Part shown: one piece after another, positions 56,291 to 64,000 of the stretch | How the letters are laid out: each line of letters begins with the position of its first letter | How positions within the stretch are numbered: position 1 is the first letter of the stretch | NCBI GenBank assembly: GCA_951217055.1 | Contig: OX578276.1 | Coordinates: 11,719,930 to 11,783,929, forward strand | Source of the DNA: Gerris lacustris | Lineage: Eukaryota; Arthropoda; Insecta; Hemiptera; Gerridae | Direction: 5' to 3' | DNA: 64,000 nt | Notes under the pieces: model-generated | What the model was told of the DNA's origin: nothing | The model's input: only the letters and a program-made list of their open reading frames with translations | Databases searched by the model: none | Position numbers and translations under genes: made by a program

Positions 56291-56784
56291 TGTTTACAAA
56301 ACTTTTTTAATAATATAGATAGAAATGAACGAGCGAATATAGTCTTGAGCCGTCTGCTCTCCCGGGATCGAATATTCACTAGGAGATGGCACAGGAGTAG
56401 TAGAGAACCCAGATGTGCCGGGTGAAGTGGAAGGATAATGTTGATGATAAAAACAATTCGTGTCTTCGTCGGCAATTTCAACTATAGCCTTCCAAATACG
56501 GCTCTTTAATTTTTCTCTATTATAATCTGACTTTAGAGATTTCAACTCTAAACCACGTACTCACCGAAACGATCAAAATCGTCTTTCGGTTTTTTCATGA
56601 TTTCAATAGCCTCCTTAAAAAAACCGTCATCCTCGTCTGGCTGTTTTCTTTTTTTTTTCTATCGCTTCCAACATCTTCTTCCACCTCAATATTGGCAGAA
56701 CTTGTCGCGGCCTGCATGACATCATTTGGTGTTGACTAAAAAAAATAAAAAGAAGTAAAATAAATTAAAACAAATAAATAAAGA

Positions 56785-56789
56785 TATAT

Positions 56790-56870
<81 letters not shown>
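56785..56870. repeat. (AT)n microsatellite
   Basis: Alternating AT with few breaks, in the intron just before transposase exon 3. A second, similar run lies at 58725-58795. Confidence 0.95.
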
Positions 56871-56872
<2 letters not shown>

Positions 56873-57769
56873 CATGAAAATTATATGTGTAATAAAAGTG
56901 TACTTTTTATATTTTCTAGTTTCCAAGTTCGCCTGAAGAATGGAAATATCATGCTGATCAATTTGAGCTAAAATGGAATTTTCCTCATTGCCTAGGAGCT
57001 CTTGACGGAAAGCATGTAGTTATTCAAGCTCCAAAAAATAGTGGAAGTTTGTATTTTAACTATAAAAATAGACACAGCATCGTTCCAATGGGGATTGCAG
57101 ATGCGAATTACAAACTCATTTACGTGGACGTTGGTTGCAATGGAAGAGTGTCAGATGGTGGTGTTTACAATAATTGCTCATTATGGAACGCCTTAGAACT
57201 CAAGCCGGTTCGATTACCAGAACCCACACCTTTACCAAACAGAAATAAGCAGGTTCCTTACTTTTTTGTAGCTGACAATGCGTTTGCCATGACATCATAT
57301 ATTTTGAAGCCCTACCCATTCCGGGATCAACCGGCGACCTAACTACGGACTAAGCAGAGCACGGCGTATAATAGAAAATGTGTTCGGAATAATGTCAAAC
57401 AAATTTATAATTCTACGCAAGCCTATAAATTTAATGTCGAATAAAGTAACCAATATTGTTTTAGCAATATCTGTCTTACACAACTTTTTAATGTCAAGAA
57501 ATGAATGGCATACAAGTTATTTGTATCCCGGTTCAGTTGATTACGAGAACACTGGTACTCATGACATTACACTAGGAGACTGGCGAGATAATAATCTATC
57601 TGAAAATAGTTTATTTCCAATACAGACAGGCAATCGTAACAATTATTCGATTCCACAGAAAGATGTGGGAGACGAATTTAAAGAATATTTTATGACCCCT
57701 GCAGGAGAGATACCATGGCAGTATTGATTTATATAACTTAATTGTAGATTTATCTCAATTTTCACTCCA

Positions 57770-58250
57770 CCGAGTAAAGAAATAATAACAGGGGAGCCGG
57801 GTCGAACGGTGCTCATCTGAGGGGAGGTCTGTTTCTGGGGAGCCTTGGGGGGCGCGGGGTGGTCGTCGGTCTCGGCCGGTCGCATAACCAAAGGTCGGCA
57901 CCGGCATCGATGGACTGCAACCCTCTTCCCTTAGACAGGTGCTAAGGAACCAGGAGGACTAAGGGGGGTGATGGAAAAGGGTCCTCCCCTACAGACACTA
58001 AAACATTCTTAGTGGAGTAGCAATAGTGGAGGACCGACATACTGTCCCGGCGCCAATGGCCGATGAATAATTGGCTGACGCGCCTTTGGGGGAAGGGAGA
58101 CGGGTTTTGTCGGTAGGGCTGCATTGCAAACACCAGCGAGACCGACACTCCACATACGGTAAAATACGTATGTGGGTAAGGTCGTAAATGACTTCCTACT
58201 CCCTGCCATAAAAAAAAAAATAAATAAAATAATAATAATAATAATACATA
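57770..58250. mobile_element. 3' end of a non-LTR retrotransposon, tail of TAA repeats
   Basis: A GC-rich block without reading frame (CGGTCTCGGCCGGTCGCAT, CCCGGCGCCAATGGCCGATG) ends in CTCCCTGCCATAAAAAAA, then (TAA/TAAA)n at 58210-58245. This layout is that of the 3' untranslated end of a non-LTR element on the plus strand, heavily 5'-truncated. The family cannot be told from this. Confidence 0.55.
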
Positions 58251-58720
58251 ATTATAATATAATAAATATTGAAGGAAGATAAAATTATAAATAACAATAG
58301 AAATACACAGGTTAATCTTTGTCATAAGTGTAATATAAAATTATACATCTATTAGTGACAACACAATAAAGACAGTTGAATGATGATAATTAATATTGCT
58401 AGAACAAAATTAATAGTCAAGAGTGACAGGCGAAAAAAAGACCCCTAGAACTAGATGATGGTGGTAAAGGAATGCCACCCCCAACCAACAGGAAGAATGT
58501 ATAAAGACGCTATGTCACGGAACGACCCTTACTAACTGCCAAAAAAAGATAAAACTACATAAAGACCTAAACATTTAACTTTTTTTATCTACTTGTAATA
58601 CAAGGTATATATTATATTAGAATAATATTATAGAAATTATAAGAATGTATATGTTATATATATTTTTTTAGATTTACAATTAGTTAAATAACTTATTAAG
58701 TAATAATAATATTATTCTAT

Positions 58721-58796
<76 letters not shown>

Positions 58797-59051
58797 GTGT
58801 GTGTGTTATGTATGTGTGTGTGTATACTAATTCATATACCTTTTAAAACACTTTTCTGAAAAAAAACGACTTTTCCTATATTATTACATCTTTTTTTATT
58901 AGAGTGGTACCAAAATGTTCTTAATTGTGGGACTAATTATCATGTTCAGTCTAGTTCATTATTATACATGCCACATGCCAATTTTTATAAATGCCAATTT
59001 TCTTTCGAAATATAATCTAAAACAAAAAGATTAAATATTAAAATGACTTAC
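58251..59051. other. AT-rich intron DNA with microsatellite
   Basis: No gene. Holds (AT)n at 58725-58795 followed by (GT)n. A small block at about 58420-58545 (CCACCCCCAACCAACAGG) may be an old SINE. Confidence 0.4.
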
Positions 59052-59405
59052 CAAGTTAGATTGAGATGGCGTTACGGCAAATGAAGGTATTATAAACTTA
59101 AGAGAGTCAAAAAACTTCCAGGTAGTGGTGTAATTATCATCCGTACCTGCTCCACTCTTCCTTTTCTTTATCCTCGAAAGTTCATGAGACACCTAAATAA
59201 TTTAAACAATATTCAAAATTATAATTCAAAATTAAATACAAATACAGAGTAAATAAAGACCTAACTTAAAAATAAAAATAATGTATGGCAACATTTAATT
59301 ATTCAATGACCATTTGCATAATGGTCTTATTATTCACAATAACGTTCGTTTAACTTTTACTAATTTAAATATTCTAGGTAAATTATAGTTATTTATGCAC
59401 CTAGG

Positions 59406-59580
59406 GAGTAAAGTAAGCCATTATTCCCTGAGCGAAAAAGGTGGTTCTTGAGGCGAAGCCGAAGGAACCATGGTCCCTAAATCCCGAGGCGAAGCCGAGG
59501 GAATTAGAATTTATAATTCCCGAGGCGCAGCCGAGGGAATAACTCCCTCGCGCAGCGAGGGGAATAATGGCACTTTACTC
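59406..59580. repeat. Foldback repeat with GAGGCGAAGCCGAGG-type modules
   Basis: Arms GAGTAAAGTAAGCCATTATT and its near complement at 59560-59580 enclose three copies of CCCGAGGCG(A/C)AGCCGAGGGAAT and a CTCGC-GCA-GCGAG hairpin. No coding. Confidence 0.8.
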
Positions 59581-59599
59581 ACGAGGTACATACAATATT

Positions 59600-60017
59600 T
59601 TATCTCCAGTAGAAAAAAGATTCACATTTTCGTCCATTGCACAGTTTTTATTTCATATTTTAATAAATAACAATAATTATTAGCACTTTTAATAGCAGAT
59701 ATAAGAGATTCAATATTAAAAACAAATAAGAATTGGAATTAAACTCAAATAGAAGGTTATTTAGATGCAGGTTATAATGTTGTAAACAAAGATAAACATG
59801 GTCAAAAAAGCGCAGTGCCGCCAACCTGATTTCGACAACTTTATTACATTAGCCATACATTTTCTACTATTTATAAAATAATTAAGTTGCAATCTTTACT
59901 TTTTTGCCCTACTTTACTTTTTCTCCCTACTTTTTGAGTTAGGGATGAAAAGACCTGTTTTAGTCCCTCTAAACTAATTCAAAATCATAACTTTTTTCCC
60001 CTACTGGAGATAAAAAA
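59600..60017. repeat. Second foldback, arms TATCTCCAGTAG / CTACTGGAGATA
   Basis: Short inverted arms at about 59600-59612 and 60001-60012 bound AT-rich DNA with repeated CCCTACTTT words near 59915-59935. It could be a small MITE next to the 59406-59580 foldback. Confidence 0.5.
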
Positions 60018-60124
60018 ATATATATACCTGATTTCGAAGATTGTGTAGCTTACGCTGCACATCTTGTACGGAACAACTTAATACCGCCGCATATTCTTCA
60101 ATTTTTACTTTCTCATGTAAAGAG

Positions 60125-60540
60125 AAAGTATTGTGATGGCGCGAAAATTCGATTTTGAGATTTTGATGTCTGTCCGTCGTCTGTCGTCTGTCGTCTGTCG
60201 TCTGTGCAGACGCCTGGAGCCTAAACTACTGGGCCGATTTTGACGAAATTTGGCATACATGTTCAGAAAAATCATACCCCGAGGCGAAATCGAGAAATGA
60301 ATTTTAGCTTTAAATTTGGGGGCGCTACCCCCCAAAAACTCTGAAAAAACGTGAAAAAAAATTATTTCTCGAAAACGGTTCCGACGATTTTGATGAAAAA
60401 ATTCTAAAATGTAGTCCATTTAAATACGAATCTAACGATATAAGCCGTTTTCCCGGGAAAAATCTAGTTCCTGAGAAAATAGCTTAAAACGCGGACGGAG
60501 AGAGCCCGGGTTCGATTCCCCGCCCAAGAGAAGTTATTTT
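60125..60540. repeat. SINE/Helitron-like dispersed repeat in a MADF intron
   Basis: Contains five GTCTGTC(C/G)-type words (60170-60200), then ACTGGGCCGATTTTGACGAA and a GGGGGCGCTACCCCCC hairpin. It ends with a B-box-like CCGGGTTCGATTCCCCGCCC at about 60508. The class is uncertain. The 104-codon frame opposite (60105-60419) is a by-product. Confidence 0.5.
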
Positions 60541-60879
60541 TATGATACATTTCGATGAAATGTTCAATAATAATTAAATGTACATACGAAAGCTAATAAA
60601 TGGAAAACACTGGACTATGTAATTATGAACTCGTATATGAGAAAGTTTGTCTGAGTTGTCTCGGACCGATTTTTTTAATTTTTTTATCTCTGTTTTTATA
60701 ATCACTTTTCTTAACATTCCAAAGAATGTCATTGGCTTCGTATAATTCAATAAGGAGAAACGTCTCCTCGTCAGTCCACACTTTTTTCGACATTTTAAAA
60801 TATCCGATTAAAGAAAATTTTAAAAAAATAAAAAATATGATATTTTAATAGAAGGGATGTAGTTAAAGGAAGGGTGGTA

Positions 60880-61098
60880 GTATTCTTCTCTCGAGACTAG
60901 TCTCGACACTTCGAAACCGATTCGAACTCTGAGACTGAGTCTCGACACACAGGGGAAGAGCTTGTCGACTTGTGATACGTCGAGTCTCCGTGACTTTTGC
61001 GGCAACTCTCCGAGACTAGTCTCAGCCCCATGTCCACTAGTGACTTTAGTCTCGAGAGCGAGTGTCGATACTAAAAAGTCTCAGATGGACACTTACCT
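60880..61098. repeat. Right subterminal and terminal region of Harbinger copy 2
   Basis: Many GAGACTAGTCTC and GTCTCGAC words, with the terminal inverted repeat ending at 61098. It matches the style of 42215-42370 at the other end. Such repeats are the usual binding sites for the transposase and its partner. Confidence 0.8.
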
Positions 61099-61101
61099 TT
61101 A

Positions 61102-62397
61102 AAAAAATACCCTATCTTGTTTTAAAAGAAAATTAAATTTTAAGTAAAATAAAATAATAAAAAAATAAATATAATTGTTTTGAAAAACTTCGATGTTATC
61201 ACGTGTTCGGTGTGGAGCGGCGTCCTCTCCTTAGTAAAGTGGCCGGTCCGAATTCGCTATGTTTTTGTTTTCTTCCAGGTCAAGATTTTTATTCTGTCAC
61301 TGTCTTCCGGGCGCCAATTTTGTATGTTCCTTCTTTTAAACACTTTGGTTCTGGAAAAACTTCTTTTCCATAAATAAAACACTTTTTTTAATAGTTGAAA
61401 CTTATAATATTATAATAACACAAGAGAACTTTCATCATAAATTCGCAACGTGATAATTCGATACATAACATTTTTTAACCTTCCTACAATTTAACTTTTT
61501 TTTACACTCAGTGTTGCTCAATTTCTTAAAATGATACATACACTGTTTACAAAGTACAGCCACGCATCAGACATAGGGTTATCAAAAAAAGTTTAAAATA
61601 AAAATAGGGCATTTTTCTTGACATTTAAAATAAGACTTAAGAGGCTTAACATTTTCAGAACGTGTTCTGTTGCAGGTAGAAAAGCCAACCATCTTTTTTG
61701 TGCAAACTCTAATACCATTGAAAACTCAACTTCTACGAATTCACAGAAGTTTTTAAGACTTTCGACTCTTACAGTAAAAAGTTTAAAATATAAGCATATT
61801 TTTATATATATCTATCAGCAAAATGTCAGTTGATGCTCTTATCGTATTGTGAAATATATGAGCAGCACTGCCAACTCTTAATTAGTTTGCGATTTAGCTG
61901 CTGCTCAAGCAGTTTATAATAACATTATTTTCTCCTTATCTTTCAGTCCCTCGAAAATTGTAATTAGTATTATCAGTACAAAATTCCGACAACTTTATCT
62001 GTTATTATGTATAGAATCACAAATGTACTTATTGACTGTATCTGATTTTTCATTAGGCAAAGAATTTACTTCAAAAATGTTTACCTTCATTCCAACTTAC
62101 CAATCAACATACCTCACAAGTTTGGGAAAAATGTTTACCTCCTTATGATTTGATGCATCTGTTGGTATAGAAACAAATGAACTTTTAGCTATATCATATT
62201 TTAATTGCTTGAGGCACAAAAAAGTTTAAAATTATAGCTTCTGTTTTGGTTTTTGCACAGCTAAATTTAGGTTCTAAACTTATTTGTATTAATTTCGATG
62301 TGCAGTCCATTGAGCGGAAACTGAAGGTATGACACACCGAATGGTATTTAAAGTGCAGCACTATCTGCAAGTACTGAGGGGGAGTTTCGTGCAATAA
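61102..62397. other. DNA right of Harbinger copy 2, no recognised gene
   Basis: Several short frames but none with a known motif. AT-rich. Confidence 0.4.
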
Positions 62398-62575
62398 CAC
62401 CCCACCAATCGAAGTGGAGGAGGATGTGGATGGAGACCTCGACGAACCTCCTTATGAATTAAACCAATCAGGAGATGAGATGTATGATCCTAAAGATGGA
62501 GAAAAACTCCAGGTCCCCTCATCAGCGTCCTCTGAGCCTGGCCCATCCACTGCTAAGAAAGCAAAAAACGAATGA
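62398..62575 (+). CDS. Acidic C-terminal exon-like segment of an unknown protein
   Basis: Open in one frame as PPIEVEEDVDGDLDEPPYEL, then EMYDPKDGEKLQVPSSASS, then a short basic end KKAKNE and a stop (62573-62575). The amino-acid composition is far from that of random AT-rich DNA, and the codons are GC-richer than the surroundings, so it is probably a real exon or its relic. I could not identify the protein; acidic-then-basic tails like this are common in transposon proteins. Confidence 0.35.
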
Positions 62576-63067
62576 GCACCAAGGTGAGCACTAAATCTCA
62601 AGAATGGATAAACAAAATTTTTCACCTTAAGTAGTCTGACTTATTCACAATTTTTTAAGTTACGATTCGTATAGCTAATGTTTGCTTGTATTGATTATAT
62701 TCAGATCCTGAAGTGAATGCTGCTGCTTCCAACTGCTACTCTCCTAATTCTAGCCATGCTCTTCACCTGGAAAACTGTGTTGAGTCTTTCCCCCAAAAAT
62801 ATGTCAAGACTCTTAGACTCTTATTGATAATTGGTACATTACATCAACTTCTTTCCAAGTTTATTAACATCACAGTGGTAATCAGGTTTTCAACTGGCGG
62901 AGGGAACATGTGGACCAGACAAAATTGCTTTTAATTTTTTTTTTTATTTAATAAATTAAGAGTATAATTTCATTCTACGTTACATTTTATATATAAAAAA
63001 AAATAATACAATAGTTTTACTTCTTTTTATAAATGCTCTAGCTTTTTTCTTCCCGGTAACTTCTATA
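62576..63067. other. No recognised gene
   Basis: A 73-codon frame at 62713-62934 has no known motif. Ends with the TA that flanks the foldback MITE. Confidence 0.4.
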
Positions 63068-63990
63068 CAAGGTGGCCACGATAAACTGGCTCACCCAGTT
63101 ATCTCTTTCATTTTTGAAGATAGAGAAAAAATGTAAATTGTAACTCACCTTGGATTTTCACGTAGTTTTATAATATGATTTCCAAAAATATTTGTATCTC
63201 ATAGTTTCGGCGGTATCTCTCTCAACTTTGTAATCTTAAATGGTAACCTATATTTGCTTCTTAAATTAGATTGCTTTAGAAGAAAAATGAGTTTTGAATC
63301 AACAAAATCGGTTGAGAATTGACAGAGATATTTAGTTTTCAATATACCAAAAATGCTGTTTTAGTATGTAAAGTACTGTAACAAAAAAATGCAAATTAAA
63401 CGAAATGATCTTAATTCTGTTTATTTCACTTATTTAGGTTAGTTGAATGCATTTATCGATCAAAAGTCAAACCTTTTTTTCCATTCCTTTCCCGAAACTG
63501 TAGAGTAAAGGAAGGTGGTCGACACACTGATCAAAAGAGGTCCATATTAACGATGTTCCTGAATGGAATGGAAAAAAGGTTTGACTTTTGATCAGTAAAT
63601 GCATTCAAATAACCTTAATAAGTGGAAAACAAAGTGAAATAAACAGAATTAAGATTTTTTTTTTTTAAATTTAGTATTTTACATACTTAGATAGCATTTT
63701 TATTATACTGAAAACTGAATATCTCTGTCAATTCTCAACCGATTTTGTTGATTCAAGGCTCATTTTTCTTCATAAGCAATCTAATTTTAGAAAAAAATAT
63801 AAAATATATAGGTTACTATTTAAGATTACAAAGTTCAGAGAGATAACACCGAAACTATGAGATAAATATATTTTTTGAAATCAAGTTATAAAACTACGGT
63901 GAATCCAAGGTGAGTTACCATTTACATTTTTTCTTTATCTTCAAAAATAAAAGAGATAACTGGGTGAGCCAGTTTATCGTGGCCACCCTG
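63068..63990. mobile_element. Foldback MITE with TA duplication, 923 bp
   Basis: The ends CAAGGTGGCCACGATAAACT and its near complement (CAGGGTGGCCACGATAAACT when read inward) are flanked by TA (63066-63067, 63991-63992). The two halves pair over most of their length. A short unpaired loop at about 63495-63565 contains AAGGTGGTCGACACACTGAT. No coding capacity. Confidence 0.9.
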
Positions 63991-64000
63991 TATAATAACG

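Larger units (their letters stand above)
42690..57727 (+). pseudogene. PIF/Harbinger transposase (copy 2), split by 13.5 kb
   Basis: Exon 1 (to 42959) has CWVRPWLERRSSAG and LINELKLEDAQQFRNFFRM, then after a one-base shift DTKFRAAISAQDRVMVTLRF. The donor is CAG|GTATGT. Exon 2 (43258-43373) reads NSYSSLQYLFRIPP to YSNMKEEHLK, joined in phase 1. Exon 3 (56920-57727), phase 0, starts FPSSPEEWKYHADQF and contains GALDGKHVVI (first D, 57004-57006). VADNAFAMTSYILKPYPF (second D, 57274-57276) follows. After a one-base shift near 57335 comes NYGLSRARRIIENVFGIM (E, 57374-57376). It ends PAGEIPWQY. The D-D-E triad is kept; at least two frameshifts disable it. The true start is not clear. Intron 2 holds the jockey-like and gypsy elements. 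Confidence 0.82.
56290..60793 (-). pseudogene. Harbinger MADF/BESS partner gene, multi-exon, decayed
   Basis: Starts at 60793 with MSKKVWTDEETFLLIELYEA, then NDILWNVKKSDYKNRDKKI, the MADF DNA-binding lead. The next exon (about 60111-60028) gives KIEEYAAVLSCSVQDVQRKL and HNLRNQ, joined in phase 0 through CAG|GTATAT. The following exon (59192-59052) reads VSHELSRIKKRKSGAGTDD and ends PSQSNL. The exon from 56735 begins STPNDVMQAATSSANIEVEE. After a frame shift in an A run comes EDDGFFKEAIEIMKK, then a BESS-like DDFDRFGEYV. A second frame shift leads to LKSLKSDYNREKLKSRIW. In PIF/Harbinger elements such a protein assists terminal recognition and nuclear import of the transposase. Odd: transposase exon 3 (+) lies inside its 59052-56735 intron. 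The first donor is uncertain. Confidence 0.68.
42215..61098. mobile_element. PIF/Harbinger element (copy 2), 18.9 kb with nested insertions
   Basis: The left end AGCTAGGTGTCCACCTGAGA and the right end (read inward on the minus strand) AGGTAAGTGTCCATCTGAGA match at 17 of 20 positions. TTA flanks both ends (42212-42214 and 61099-61101), the 3-bp duplication typical of PIF/Harbinger. Both subterminal regions are dense in GAGACT/AGTCTC and CTCGAGA words (42220-42370; 60880-61090). Inside are a transposase gene (+) and a MADF/BESS gene (-), the usual pair for this superfamily. A jockey-like and a gypsy element separate the transposase exons. Original length without those would be roughly 7 kb. Confidence 0.85.

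Noticed and set aside
60105..60419. A 104-codon minus-strand frame
   Set aside because: It runs through a dispersed repeat, the GTCTGTC words and a hairpin; no domain is visible.

Overview
This is a eukaryotic, AT-rich window, most likely from an insect nuclear genome. No host single-copy gene is recognisable. The sequence is a mosaic of transposable elements from most major classes: BEL/Pao, Ty1/copia, Ty3/gypsy, R2-like and jockey-like non-LTR elements, Penelope-like, PIF/Harbinger, piggyBac, hAT, foldback MITEs, and a Polinton/Maverick remnant. Genes have introns with GT..AG borders. I cannot name the species; a hemipteran or similar insect is only a guess.

Layout. 1-8300: retroelement and hAT debris (two copies of a BEL/Pao-associated repeat, a CGGBP1-like hAT remnant, an R2-like 3' end, copia gag/protease, BEL/Pao integrase). 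9473-30643: a five-exon PIF/Harbinger transposase gene (copy 1), whose first exon carries 29 tandem 45-bp repeats. Its last intron is about 18.5 kb and contains a foldback MITE (12152-13220) and a Polinton remnant. The Polinton remnant has a DUF8207-like protein, an uninterrupted 1252-residue protein-primed DNA polymerase B, and a chromodomain-type integrase tail that runs into a large inverted repeat (20896-28430). The intron ends with tRNA-derived SINE-like units and a G-rich tract. 31015-36520: a Penelope-like inverted repeat pair, 148-bp tandem repeats and a piggyBac pseudogene. 36550-40150: a SWIM-like fragment, a third Harbinger fragment, a second CGGBP1-like fragment and a DUF7869-like pseudogene. 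41404: a THAP-type exon.

42215-61098 is a second PIF/Harbinger element, with matched terminal repeats and a TTA duplication on both sides. Later insertions have stretched it to 18.9 kb. Its transposase exons lie at about 42.7, 43.3 and 56.9 kb. Its MADF/BESS partner gene is on the opposite strand (60793 down to about 56290). Between the transposase exons sit a jockey-like element (itself broken by a TAA-flanked Harbinger MITE and by a 621-bp hAT MITE with an 8-bp duplication) and a nearly intact gypsy element with LTRs that look identical. 61099-64000 holds little besides another foldback MITE (63068-63990).

The genes do not form one pathway. They act, or acted, as transposition modules: transposase plus MADF protein for Harbinger; polymerase, DUF8207-like protein and integrase for the Polinton; gag-pol for gypsy. 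Insertion order can be read from the nesting. The most striking structures are the two Harbinger genes split inside introns at legible splice sites, the Polinton polymerase that is still open, and the 2-kb-arm inverted repeat whose outer breakpoint falls within the integrase tail.
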